64,000 nt of DNA, from positions 674,870 through 738,869 of the forward strand of contig JALMLS010000062.1 of the NCBI GenBank assembly GCA_038496445.1, written 5' to 3'. This document shows, piece after piece, positions 40,245 through 52,573 of this stretch. A program made the position numbers and the translations under genes. Source of the DNA: Trichosphaerium sp. ATCC 40318. Its lineage: Eukaryota > Discosea > Flabellinia > Trichosidae. The notes beneath the pieces are model-generated. The model saw only the letters and a list, made by a program, of their open reading frames with translations. It was not told the DNA's origin and did no database searches. Position 1 is the first letter of the stretch. Every line of letters begins with the position of its first letter.

Positions 40245-43200
40245 TCATTGCCCTCGTAGCTTGTCACGTTCTCTTTTCAGGGCGTCTATTTCATCTTGCA
40301 TATCCTTCAGTCGGATGGCAATGGCTGCTTTCTCGTTGTTAAGCTTGCTCTGTTCGCTCAATAAGCCATCTATCACAGTCGTTTGGCCGTTAATTTGTTC
40401 GTTGAGCACTTTGATTTGGTTCGTCTGACTGTCTGATCCCTTTTTCTGCTGTTTCGTAGTTTTGGCCTTTAGCAACTCGAACTTGCGTGTGATGAGTTTG
40501 TTCTCGCTTTCAAGTTTGTTGTTGCGCTCCTTTTCCGCTTTCAGTTCGGTGGTGAGTGCCTCAGTCTTTACATTGTCAGATGAGGCGGCTATTGGTTGAC
40601 GCTGAGGTCTGGTAGATAGTTCGTCCAACAGCTTTTGATTGTTGCTTTGTAGTTGCTCCGCTAATGTTTCAAGCTCAGATATGCGCTGCTCTGGTTCTAC
40701 AAAGGGTGTCATGTCAGTTTGGTGAGGGCCAACAAGAAAGGGATAGAGTAGCATCGTACCTGCAATAATGTGCACGAAATCCTCAAAGTCTGAGACGGAT
40801 GCAGCTGGGTTCGTCGTCTCTATGCTAGGTACAGGAGGCAACGAAGCTGGTAGTATTTGACTGACATTGATGTGTGGTACAGTTGATGGTTTCGTCGCCA
40901 AAAAATCAGCCAACCCAGCCATACGTTGCGAACCATAAACCTCGTGGAAACTACAACCAATAGTATCAGCGCACTGCAAAATTTTTACGAATTGAAAAAA
41001 ATGTACTCACGTTTGGCGCAGACCGAGCTCTGTTCGTTGCATATCATCAAAGAATTTTTTGAGCTTGAGTGTCACTGTCGACAGGTTCGTTTCATAAGCA
41101 CTGCGGCGTGTCGCTTCTTTGAGGCATGCGTCATACACGCTATCATAAGATAGTACTGGAAGCAGCTCATCCAAGCTCTTTTGTAGGCGCTGTAAGGAGG
41201 CGTTGTTTACTCCTAGCTTGGTGTCCACAGCACTGCACTTAGACAACAGCTGTCCGAATTCGAAAAGAGCCAAAAAGATGACACGTGATGCTGTCGTCTA
41301 CACGTAGGGAATGAGTTATAAATGACAATCAAAGTTATTGTAAAAATACGTCAAAGAATAAATACAAAATCATGTTTACTCCGAATTAGGAATTTACCTT
41401 GGCAACAGCGCACTCATCTACAGCAACTGCAATGTCATCACTTGCTTGACTGAAGTCTCCGTATAGGGTATCTAGCTCCTTCAAGGTGGTTTGTGAGACG
41501 CTGGAGTGATTTGTGATTGCTTCTCGTTCAAGCTGCCATTCTACAAACAACCTTGTTAGTATGATACACAGCGCGATCATATGTTTCAATTTGAAATGAC
41601 GTACTTCTTGTCCAAGTTTGTAGGTCATCCTTGAGCTTATTGCACAGTTTGTGTACGCGTGCTAGAACCTTATCCACCATTGAGGCACTAACAGACAAAG
41701 ACATATCAGCACGTGATACAATCGCAAAGAAGTTGGTAGGTCAACTTGCTTAGAACAAAAAGTGCCGTACGGTTTGTTATCGAACAGTTGACCAACCACC
41801 TCATCTCTTTTTGTCATTAGAGCTTTAACATCATTGCGCAAGAAAGTGAGGTCGGCCGCCGTCATGGTTAAAGTATTCTTGTATTGTTCATAGCTGTTGA
41901 CCAGGCTGTTTTGTGACAACAACGCTAGTAGTGTCTTTCCTTCCTTAACCATCGCAGGGTGAACTTGTATAGTGGACAACTACGAGACATTAGGTTAGTT
42001 TATTCTGAGATACCGATATCATGAAAAGACTACGATAAAAACACTTTCTTCCTTGCGCTTTTTTTTTGGTGAACAAGTCGAAGTTACAAAAAAAAAGAAA
42101 TAGGAGCTGCTCACCTTCTCCAATGCTGGCATAAAGCTCTTGTTCAATTTGGCGATGTTGTCTTGCATGCCTGCATAAAGCTCCTCAACTGGTTGAAGCT
42201 TTTCCCACGATTGAGCTGACGTTGTAATGACATGTGTCTTGACAACCATCCATACTTTCAGCTGACATTCGAGCTGTTTAGCACAAGAATAAATGCTTCT
42301 GTATCGCTCTTTTGCGGCGGTGTAGATAGCGTTCATGTGTTCATCGATGGCATTGTACCGATCCAAGTAGTCGCGTACAGTTTTGGGGTTCTTGACGTAT
42401 CTGTCGGATATGGTAGGCGTCAACACCTTCTTGCCACTATACTTTGCCACCTTTGAGCCACGGTCCTTGTTGAAGCACTCCTTTGTTACCAAGTACATCT
42501 TTTTAGAAGCCTATTTCTGTCTTAGTTTGTGAAGTTATCGGGGGGTCGGCAATATCTATTTACCTCGTGGAAGCCGTAGTCACGCAATTGCTTTTCGTCC
42601 TCTAACTTGATGCCGTCGTCGCCCAGCAATGTTTGATCGCATAGCGGCACTCCAGATATGCGATGTATGAGCGTTTTGATTTGTCGGATCCTTCGTGAAC
42701 AACGTTAGAACAAGGAACACACAACATAGAGATCGATAGTCAAAAATCAAATTGGTTGTGAAATATTTGTTGAATTTAATCGTACGTGTGGTGTCCCAAC
42801 ACGTTAATCGTGAGCATGCCTCCGTGTTCACGAGAAAACAATATTGGTTGCGTCCAAGACTCGGATTCACCATTCTCACCGAATAACTTACTTCCAGAGA
42901 GGTTTTCCTTGGTACTGTGATGAGGTCGGAGGTATGGATGTTCGAAAAATTCATCCCAACCTATGCGTGCTTTTCTTTGTACGGTTAATAACGCCTTGAG
43001 AAGGGTTTTGGCATGCTAGGTAAAAATGTAAGTGGTCGCTAGATCGCAATTTCACGTGTAGAGTGTGTGGTTTACATACCTCGCTAATGTAGTCCGGGTA
43101 TGGAATCTTATCCTCGATCACCATTTTCAACAACTCTACTTGCGTTCTAGCCTTTATAAATGGTGATACGCCAACCAACATTTCGTAAAATATGAGCCCA

Positions 43201-44058
43201 ACAGACCAGAGGTCGGTCTTGTTCGTGTATTTATGAGACATCAATATTTCTGGTGCCTGTAACGCGATAAGCCTGTTATGTCGCCAAAGAAGGTAATAAT
43301 TGTACCATGTACAAAGGACTGCCTAGAAATGACTCCATCAATTCGGTAGGTTCCTCTCTCGCGAATCCGAAATCACCAATTTTCAACGCTGCGGTGTCTG
43401 ATGCTTCAAGGAGTAACAGATTTTGTGGCTAGCGAACAGTGTAAATACAAACACCAAAAAAAAAAACAAAAAAAAAGTGTAATTCGCCGTTACCTTTAGA
43501 TCTCTGTGCACAATACGATGCGAATGTAAATGTTGTAACCCAGCGGCTTTTAAACTCGTGAGTAAACAGTTCCTACAAAAAAATCGGTGTACCAGTTTGT
43601 ATTAAAAAGTGTCTTGCGACCGCTTCTGGAAGTCTTGAACTACTTTTCTTTTGCTCGCGTTTACGCCTTGTCATGTATTGTCTAATATCGCCACCGCCGC
43701 AAAATTCCATAACAATATAGCGTTTATGGCCATTTTTCTGATATAAAAGATTAAATAATTTCAGAGATCAGTTGTAAGCAACGGAAATTCCTGCTGATGG
43801 CACCAAAGTTGGCCAACGAGTACGCACCCTATACGCGAGAAGTTGGACAAGGTTTGGATGCGAAACAGCTCCAAGTATGCGGATCTCTTGGTCCATGTAA
43901 TGTAATTCTCGCGGTTTCGCCTTAGAAGTGTCCATAACCTTTATGGCAACCTCTTGCTTTGTTTTTGTGTGCGTTCCAACGAATACAGTTGCAAAGGATC
44001 CCTTGCCCAATGCCTTGGCATGGGGTGGTAGCACGTACTCACCAACAGCAACAGACAT
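40245..44058 (-). CDS. ULK/ATG1-like kinase with ubiquitin-like domain and long coiled coil
   Basis: Start ATG at 44058. The kinase domain has the Gly loop [16 protein letters not shown] lysine, [40 protein letters not shown] and [13 protein letters not shown], all closest to ULK/ATG1. From about 42880 a ubiquitin-like fold follows ([57 protein letters not shown]). The rest (about 42480-40245) is mostly α-helical and coiled coil, ending [16 protein letters not shown]. Kinase plus ubiquitin-like plus coiled coil is the layout of TBK1/IKKε. A ubiquitin-like domain before helices also occurs in FIP200/ATG11, a partner of ULK. This protein could be a TBK1-type kinase or a kinase joined to an ATG11-like scaffold. 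A role in selective autophagy fits both. Confidence 0.8.
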
Positions 44059-44429
44059 GCTGTAAATTATGTATTACGTGAAGTGAATGTAAAGGGTTAT
44101 ATATATTCTATCAGCAACGAGTAGACGTCAATGGTCTATCGCGGTTTTTAGTTACGAGAACAAGACTATGTTTTACCCAATGTTTTTTTTGGGTTTTCTA
44201 CAAACTTGTTAATTTCAAGCTTTTTGAGCACGTGCCGGAGAAAAAGTTAGTACAATGTTACGTAAATCAGCACGCTTATAAAGCCAACAAAATACGAGTT
44301 TTATATAGACTTAACGTTGGTCATTTCAGTATTTTAACTCGTATTTACTTTACAACGCTGCAGCAGCTATACACAAGCAATTATTTTTCATATTTGACGC
44401 TCAAAGGGGCTTTTTGATTGCAGTTTGCC

Positions 44430-45742
44430 ATGCTTCGTCTTCGTGCTACTGCAAGGCACGCTCAAACACAAAAAACAGGTAGTTAATAAGCTACAAGCGA
44501 TATTTAACGCAATTGTAAGCAGTATCGCAACTTTCTAGCCTAAGAGATGGCCGTAGAACATGCACCACCGATTATTCGTACGCCAAGGAGTGTAGAGATC
44601 TTGTTAGGTAAGAGTTACTTCAAAAAATGTACCAATTGGTCACCAAATACTCTTAGAAGCGCAGACAGAGGTAATTACATTTGCGCACTGATGTATCCAC
44701 CACATGTCAAGAAATTAGTGATCGCAAGCAGAGCAATGAACATAGAAACGGCATTGATACGCATTAAGGCAAAAGACGCAGCACGTGCAAAGATGCGTAT
44801 AACGTGGTGGCGTGACGTTGTCAATTTTGCTCTTGCAGGAAAGCCAATCCACAACCATCCCGTGTCAAATGCACTCACAGACGCCCTCAAGGATGTTTCA
44901 GTTTCAAAATTGTGGCTCAAACGGTTGCTTGATGCGCGTGAAAAGGATATAGACGCGGGGCAACCAGCAACAATGAAAGAGCTTGAGGATTATGCAGATG
45001 GCAAGTCTTAAAAATAATTGAAATTGCAACAACATAATGTTGCTCAGCCTTGTTCGCTTGCATTAACCAACTTCACAGGCACCCAATCTGCGTTATTGTA
45101 CCTAACCCTAGAAGCGTTTGGCATCAAGAATGTCAACTCGGACCACGCCGCCAGTCACGTTGGTAAAGCCGCTGGATTGTGCACTGTCATTAAGGTACAT
45201 ACATTGTGCCGACTTTAGACAATACTTGGTTGTTAACATCACGAACAGGCAATACCATTCAACGTACGAGAGGGGCTAATCACTATACCTGCTGAAATTA
45301 TGGCAAAGGCAAGATACTTTGTACGTTGTTTCTACTAACGGCCGTCACAGCACAAGCTCACTTCCAAATCACTTTTAAGTGGAGAAACAAGCAAAGAGTT
45401 GCGGGACGTAGTATACGAATTGGTACTCAACACTCGCTGAAGTTACATTGTCTAATCCCCATAGGCTGACACCGCACATGCCCACTTGGAACATGCTAGA
45501 AAGCTACCGAAACACAGCAAAGAGTGGCCAAAGGGTACTCACAAAGCTCTAATATCAGCAGTACGTAATTGAAAACTTTGTACCATTCTGGAATCTCACC
45601 AAAGGTGCAGGCTTTCATCGACGACTTTCTCGCCCTTTTGCAACAATGTAATTTTAACCCAAATGACGCGCGCCTTATACGGAAACCCACTGCGTGGCCA
45701 ATTTTAAAAGCAATTAAGAATTTCTACTTTGGTCACTTTTGA
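44430..45742 (+). CDS. NDUFAF6: Complex I assembly factor NDUFAF6 (phytoene synthase-like fold)
   Basis: The first exon ([16 protein letters not shown]) looks like a mitochondrial presequence. Later blocks are [111 protein letters not shown] and a Leu-rich end, with the stop at 45742. The order matches NDUFAF6, a squalene/phytoene synthase-fold protein needed to build complex I, in which the prenyl-transfer aspartates are lost. Two of its introns begin with GC (45001 and about 45317). The phase and homology only work with these donors. It adds to NDUFA12 as a second complex I gene in the window. Confidence 0.92.
45001..45078 (+). other. GC-AG intron in NDUFAF6
   Basis: The exon ends GCAGATG and the intron starts GCAAGTCTT and ends TTCACAG. 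Splicing here joins LEDYADG to [14 protein letters not shown], as family homologues require. Read through, the frame stops four codons on. Confidence 0.85.
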
Positions 45743-46051
45743 AGAATCCTCAAATAAACACGTGTTCCTCCAAACCTAGCTTTCTTCTTTGACATTATCA
45801 ATATCTTGTGTGTACGAGCATTGCATTCCTATCGTTTATCACAACTTTTTTACTTAACTTGCAACTGATTCTAAGCCCAACTGTGTTCACCACAGCAACT
45901 TGCGCGGAAATAAGCGACAAATGCTAAAATCGATAGCCTCAATTCGAAAAATTAACGCGGTAGAATTTGGCGCAAAAAAATCGCAAAACAAAATTAATTG
46001 CTTTGACTAAAATTATTTCTTGTTTGTTTTACTAATCCACTTCAGCACATC

Positions 46052-47310
46052 ATGGTACGTGTCGTATATTTGTTTTTCGTAGCGTGGTGCATTGTATAGT
46101 GCCACTGCAACACGTATCTCTCATTTTTCCTGATCGCTGTGTAGCCTTGGTTAAAGCTTCAAAAGACTAGAGCCTTCTTCGCCCGCTACAAGGTCCGTTA
46201 TCGACGACGAAGAGGTACGTTCTAATCGTTTTACTGTGACTGGCTCTGATCTGCTTTTAAAGAGGGAAAAACCAACTACCACTTGAGGAAACGTCTTGTT
46301 GCTCAATACAAAACCAAGTATGATGCTCCAAAATACAGATTGGTTGTCAGAATTGTACGTATAATGCGCATTACGCGTTCAAAAGATGTGGAAGCTATTC
46401 TCTGACATTTCTTGCACCAGACTAACAAAGATGTTGTTTGCCAAATCATCTACGCCAGAATTGTTGGTGATTTCGTACTTTGCTGCGCATACGCCCACGA
46501 ATTGCCACGCTACGGAATCAAAGTTGGTCTCACAAACTACGCTGCTTGCTACGCAACAGGTCTATTGCTCGCACGCCGCTTGAACAAACAAGTAAACCTC
46601 GCTGATACTTACGAGGGTATTACTGCCGTACGTTTTTTTATTTTATAATATCCACCAAAAACCAACCCTGTATGCTATAATTTATTTCTTACGCTCTATT
46701 TAGCCTGATGGTACACTTTCCCACACAGAAAACGAGGATGAGGAAGAAGACGAAAAGAGTCCATTCCAATGTATTCTCGATTGTGGTCTACACGTCTGCT
46801 CCACTGGTGCTAGAGTAAGTTTTTTTGCTTACATTTTTACCAAAACCTTTGCAACAACATCAAAATAATCCATGTTAACGTCATTTTCCTCTTTAGATTT
46901 TTGCTGCTGTTAAGGGTGTATCTGATGGTGGTTTGTACATTAGCCACTCTGAAAAGAGATTTGTTGGTTTCAACGAGCGCACCAAGAAGTTTAACCCAAA
47001 GGTTATGCGCAAATACATTTTTGGTGGTCATGTTGCAGATTACATGAAGAAACTTCAAGCTGACGATGAGGATCTTTACAAAAAGCAATTCTCTCGCTTC
47101 ATCAAAGAGGGCCTCACTGCTGACACACTTGAAGCCATGTACAAAAAGGGTCACGACGCTATTCGCGCCAAACCTGAAATGGTCAAAACTGCAAAGAAGA
47201 CCGGCTGCGAGAGATACCCACGCCCACGCAAACTCACATGGGAGGAAAGAACCGCGAATCGCGAAAAGAAACTCGAATTGTTGCGTCAACAAGCTATCGC
47301 TGGCGCTTAA
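46052..47310 (+). CDS. RPL5: 60S ribosomal protein L5 (uL18)
   Basis: The first exon is only the ATG (46052-46054), followed by a GTACGT intron, a layout common in ribosomal protein genes. Exons then give [94 protein letters not shown] and EKRFVGF. The C-terminus is basic ([16 protein letters not shown]), with the stop at 47310. L5 binds 5S rRNA and delivers it to the large subunit. The length (about 300 residues) is normal. Confidence 0.97.
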
Positions 47311-47670
47311 TATGGGTTTGGCGAAAACAAATAAAAAGAATTCGACACTCCAAACTCTGGACTTGCCTTTTTTATTAAGAATCGTGATTTTTACATTCAA
47401 AAAAAACTTTTTCATTAGTAGGCTCAAGTGGCCGCTTCTCCATCGCTAGGGGGCTCCTTTGTAGCGAATGCGCGTTAGTCACAAAAACGGTGTACCGACT
47501 GATCGCGCATGTGGCTTATGGCGAGTTTTAAGGTACACAGAATTAACACACCAAGCCTGTACAGTAGGCCCCACCCGAAAGTGCACGCCACACTACTAAG
47601 TGCATCACTTTTTGCACATCGACGAGTTTTTAAAAGGCGAAACCCTCGTCGTCTATTTCACTGCCGAACA

Positions 47671-49598
47671 ATGTCCAGTAAAGATGACGTTACTTCCTTG
47701 CCTATTGAGACGCTCCTAAAGCTTCGCCAACAGAACAAAGGAACATATCGAAACCACCGCCGTATAGGTGAAGATATTAGCGATTTGCGCGAGCACGTAA
47801 AGTTTCTGTATGAAGCTACGCCTATGGCACCAGAATATAATGGTTTTGACGTCGAATTCAATGTACGGCGCTCTACTGACGCACAAGCAAATTTCACTTG
47901 CGACAATGGACGCTGCTGGCATTGTAGTTTTAATTTATGCCGTAGATAGCCAGTTTGTTTTCGCTACACTTTTTTTTTTATTTTTTAGTCGTTTATTTAC
48001 AAAAAATTCTGTTTGCTTAGTATTGTTTTGTAGTTCATTGAGAGGAGAACAGGCCAAGAGGATTTCGAAAAAAATTACACTACAGCAAACCTAGAAGTCA
48101 ATCGCAACAAAAACCGTTATACGAACGTATTACCACGTACGTTTCCCGTAGTATATACAAGCGTAATTTGTAAATTTATGAGAGCGCTTTAAAAACCGTT
48201 GTACACGTACAAACGCTACAATTACCCAAAAAAACATACAAGAAAAAACGCCTGTTAACCATCAATGCAGCTGAGGATACGCGCGTTTCGCTTGACATGT
48301 TGCAGTCACAGGAAGGCACTGATTACATAAATGCGAATTTCATTGCTGTACGTTCAGTTGCTACAAGTAGGCCAGTACTTGCTTGTTTAATTAAATTGCG
48401 GGAGGGAAGCTGGTGGTTATACTTTTTGTAAATTATCGCACTTGGTCACGTAACGATACTGACGGGCACTTCCAAGGGTGATGTTTCAGCCAGAGAATTT
48501 ATTTCAACACAAGGGCCACTGCCTAACACAGTATGCGATTTTTGGCGTATGATTTGGGAACACAAGTCAACAGTTATTGTCATGCTAACAAAGGAAACTG
48601 AAAATGGAAGAGTACGTGCTTTTTTTTTGGTTGTCGCAACGCTCAAAAGCTCTTTCGTTTTTTTTTTAAACACGGTCTACATACCACCAAGCGTTGTTAT
48701 CCCTTTTTTTTGATTTGTTGTACCAATCTTGCGCTAGGAAAAATGCCATCGCTACTGGCCAGAAAAACGTGAGACACTTGTATTCGATAGCATACGCGTT
48801 CAATCCATAAGTGAGGACACAAACAAGCCGTACCTGGTTGAACGTCGTTTAGTCATAAGTCATGTTGATGTACGTCTTAGATTTATGCGTGGTGTACCAT
48901 TTAGGAACTATATCACACCTTTGTTTTTACCCCCTTTGATTCTTATTTTGTCGTGTACTTACAGCCATAATGCATTAGGAACCAGAAGTGCGTCGAGATG
49001 TATGGCACTTGCAATACACAGCGTGGCCTGATCACGGCTTGCCTTCAGACACATCTACGTTTCTATCACTGATTGCGATGGTTGATGACTGGAACCAAGG
49101 CAAGGCACCTATCGCTGTACACTGCAGGTACGCAACACGAGCTCAGAGTACAAGTGTTTTGACAGCGGCACGTCATTAGCGCTGGGATTGGCCGGACTGG
49201 CACATTTTGTACTGTACACAACACGATACACCAGCTACGCCGTATTGAGGCAGAGAGGGGCGAAGTACCCTTAATGAATATAGTTAAAGCCGTTCTTGAT
49301 TTACGCGACCAACGTCCAGGCATGGTGCAAACAAAGGTGCGTTACCAGTAAAGAGTATATCCACGACGGTTTGCGTGTAATATTGAACAATTGACTATTA
49401 ACCATATTTTGGATTTTACACATTGTTCAAGCGTGGTATTGACAGTTTGTGGCTTAGGACCAATACAAATTTTGTTATTTGGCTGTTCTGGACGAGTACA
49501 ACAAGATTGTAGAAAACGCTGAAAAAAAATACAAACAAAAAAAACACCTTGAGGGCACTGTTCCTTCAGACAAAGATACGGAGGACAAAAAATTGTAA
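47671..49598 (+). CDS. Classical protein tyrosine phosphatase
   Basis: The start is probably the ATG at 47671 ([20 protein letters not shown]). An in-frame ATG at 47509 would add 54 basic residues. PTP motifs follow in order: [64 protein letters not shown], the WPDHGLP loop, and the active site [13 protein letters not shown], whose Cys codon lies beside an intron. The Q-loop region (QRPGMVQTK) and [10 protein letters not shown] close the domain, and a Lys-rich tail ends at 49598. It removes phosphate from tyrosines in proteins. No targeting or extra domains were seen. Confidence 0.95.
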
Positions 49599-49956
49599 CA
49601 CTAATTCCATTCACCAAAACGTACTGTTGGTAGTGAAGGAAAATTAAAAAAAAATAAAGTAAAAAGAATTCACCAAAAAAAAGAAACTTTACAAAGGTTT
49701 TGACAGCTCTTTTTACCAACTCCGACACTGGTCATACCTATTTGCAGTACGTTCATTGTACCTTTGGCGAATAGATGTGTTTTTAGTAGTTTTCAAGTTC
49801 TCTATTATTGAAACCCACCAATATATTAAAAAAACGCCTCCAGTCACGTGCGCCTCAAGTGGTGCATTTGAGAAGGGTGCTAAGATCCAAGCAGTGCACA
49901 TATGGCTATCACACAACCTCGCTTAGTTCTCGGTCGACAATTACAACAGCACTAGA

Positions 49957-50446
49957 ATGAAGCTTCTTCTCGTTGTATTCGCCATTTTTGCGCTAGCTTG
50001 TGCCTCCACGGAGAGTTCTGAAAAGACAGAGGGAGAAAAAAAAAATAGTTACTTTGACGCTGACCCTTCTACAATCACCTTCCCCCCACAGACGCCTCCA
50101 TTATCGTTGTTCGCCTGTAATGCTACGGCTGTATCTGGCTGTGGTATCGCGTCTAGTTGCGAGAGTTTCGTCGATGCTTGTAATCGCGCCCAAGAACACG
50201 GTCTCGTTGGCATGGTAAAGTACGTAAAACAATATTAATTTATAAAATGGATCTATTTTTTTTACAGTTCTGCTTGCGACGCGAATATCCTGTTACTTAC
50301 GCCTAACTTTTGTAATAGACAATGCGCAAAATTACAAACGAGAGGTGGATATCTGTGCCTCCCAGATCCTGGCTTTGCTAGCACTGGTGCTTCACCACCT
50401 GTTTGCACCAAAGTAGGACAAATTAAAGACCGTACGCAGCAGCTCG

Positions 50447-50481
<35 letters not shown>

Positions 50482-50666
50482 TTGTCTGTTTCATAATGGA
50501 ACAACCTTTATTATTTACGGACAAAAAAGTACTTGTTATGATTAACTTACTATGTTTAGATGTCTACTATTGTACTGACATGACTGCATACCAATGTACA
50601 GCATGGTGCAGTGGCAACTGTTATGAATTAGACGCTGTTATGGTCTTCTTAGATATGGCGCCATGA
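49957..50666 (+). CDS. Secreted cysteine-rich protein, unknown
   Basis: Start ATG at 49957 with a clear signal peptide (MKLLLVVFAIFALACAS). After a charged spacer, about 13 cysteines are spread over three exons: FACNATAVSGCGIASSCESF, SACDANILLLTPNFCNRQCA, GYLCLPDPG, and YYCTDMTAYQCTAWCSGNCY. It ends at a TGA (50664-50666). No family was recognised, and it is not related by eye to the ten-cysteine peptides. The second intron contains an uninterrupted run of 32 T (50449-50480). Confidence 0.65.
50449..50480 (+). repeat. Run of 32 T in an intron
   Basis: This is the longest homopolymer I noticed in the window. It lies in the second intron of the secreted cysteine-rich gene. The exact length may be a sequencing or assembly estimate. 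Confidence 0.8.
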
Positions 50667-50755
50667 TTCCAAAAATGATTTGTACAACATACTGTTTTGC
50701 GCCATTGCAACCACCACCCTTTTGACAGAATAAATTTTGCACGTATACAATTCTA

Positions 50756-52364
50756 TTGCTTTATCAGTTTGAATCTTGCGTTGTCTTTTTCGTATTTGTA
50801 ATTCGAAGACACGTGATTGTTGACTTTTGGATACTGGCTTTCGCGCTGTTGTGTTTTATTCTTGCAGGTTTCTTTCCAAGTGTACATCATGTTGACGAGG
50901 TTATCTGTGACCAACTCGACAACGCCTACACCAAGGCAAACTTGTATTTTGTGTGTCGGCACTATTCATCGTTTTTTAGTTCTGGAAGTACAACAGGCGC
51001 AGTTATAGGCTTCGCTGTGCTCAATCTTTTGATTGGTGTCACCTTCTCGTTCTTACCATGGTGTATGCGCTCAACCAACACTAAAAAGTGGTTTAGTTGC
51101 GCAAACGTGCGTTTTTTTTAGCTGTTATGATGGTTTTCACCACTTTCAAAGGCATTTGGTGCAGGATGTTTCATAGCAGTGTCATTTACTCACCTCAGTT
51201 ACCACAACGTCGGTCATGACCGGTTATCGCATTTATAGCCTCCTAGGTCCAGAATCAGTTATGTTATTGGACAGTATTCAAGGCAGCAAACACGTGCTTG
51301 ATTTGTTTGTGTTAACACTTGTACCTCTATAGGACAATACCCAACTGCATTCACTCTCATAGGCCTGTCTTTTGTGCTAGTGTTCATTGCGTCGACAGCA
51401 ATAGAGCTATGGGTTGGCCAACGCAAAGGGTACCCTATATTTTGTATATGGAGCAGCGTTTGTCTTGTGTGCTGAAAGGCTGCTAGAGAACAAATACCTC
51501 TTCTCTCTTTTTCAGACAAATCGGGAAAGACTAGCAAAGTACCGACACTGCTTGTACATAGTTTGGCATAACTTTAATGTTTAGTCAGTGTTGGATGGAG
51601 AGCGGATTGGAACACATTCAAAAGATGGCGTTAATGTGATTCATTACTCGATTGTGTGGCTCTTTATGGCACGATCTTTTTTTTTTTCGGCCATCACTGA
51701 AGGGCCCACTATTAGGTGCTTCACGCTGCATTGGAAGGCCTCGTCTTGGGCACGTTTTATACCAGATTCTACGTTGCTGGTTCTAATATGCGTTACAGGC
51801 TTCCAATCATCAACGCAGGAGGTTGTAGCATTGGGCATTGCGATCGCTGTTCACAAGGTTTTGCAGTGCTTACTCAACCTTTATGCTAACTGCTGGAGGT
51901 GAACTAGTGGGTGGAAGCCTATGTCATAGGTACACTTTGTGTGAGGTATGTCAGTCTCTGTGTCTTCCCTTTATGGAGCATTGTCAAGGACGCGCAGATG
52001 GTCTTCCTACAGGCTTGGTACTTTACTTGCATACTCAATGGCTACGCCAGGTCGGTTTGTCACATTTTTTTGTAAGTTTTGACATTTGTCCAAGCTGGCA
52101 TAGCAGTAGGCGCACTTTTGCAACAAACCGCCTCCAATACTGCTCTTGGTGTTGTCAACGCTCTGGCAACAGGGGCATTTATGTACGTTGGCTTACATGA
52201 GTTGCTTGTCACCGAGTTCTATGGCAGCACAGGTACCGAACTAGACGCTTTTGGAACAATCTAAATGCCATTTTGCAAAAGGAACGATATTTACAGCTCT
52301 CAAATTGGGATTGTTGGCACTTGGCTTCGGTGTAGTGGCGCTACTACCATTGCTTGAATTGTAA
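50756..52364 (+). CDS. ZIP-family zinc/iron transporter, possible one-base frameshift
   Basis: A multi-exon membrane protein. The pieces are VDFWILAFALLCFILAGFF (leader or first helix), STTGAVIGFAVLNLLIGVTF, AFGAGCFIAVSFTHL, YPTAFTLIGLSFVLVFIAST, VLHAALEGLVLGT (metal-binding His/Glu helix), VVALGIAIAVHK, LLAYSMATP, then AGIAVGALLQQTASN and TALKLGLLALGFGVVALLPL, with the stop at 52362-52364. ZIP proteins carry Zn2+ or Fe2+ into the cytosol. Around 51855 the frame would need one extra base to continue AVHK into GFAVLTQPLC as in homologues; the gene is therefore broken, read wrongly here, or spliced in a way I missed. The start codon is uncertain. Confidence 0.7.
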
Positions 52365-52573
52365 AAGATGGAGTTGTTATGGAGTGCAACCGTGAGGACT
52401 TTGGAACCACGTTGTTAACAGTGAAAATTTGACTTATTTTCCTTGAACTGAATTATCTTAATAGAAGTGAAAAAAGCGTTCCTGATAAAGTTGATAAAAT
52501 GGTATTATTACACAAAAATTCTGAACACTCGAACAGCAACAAGTACTCCAAATAAATTTTGCAAACTACCCTG

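Noticed and set aside
40129..40428. Plus-strand hydrophobic frame near the kinase gene end
   Set aside because: It is antisense to a coiled-coil region; Leu-rich antisense frames are expected there.
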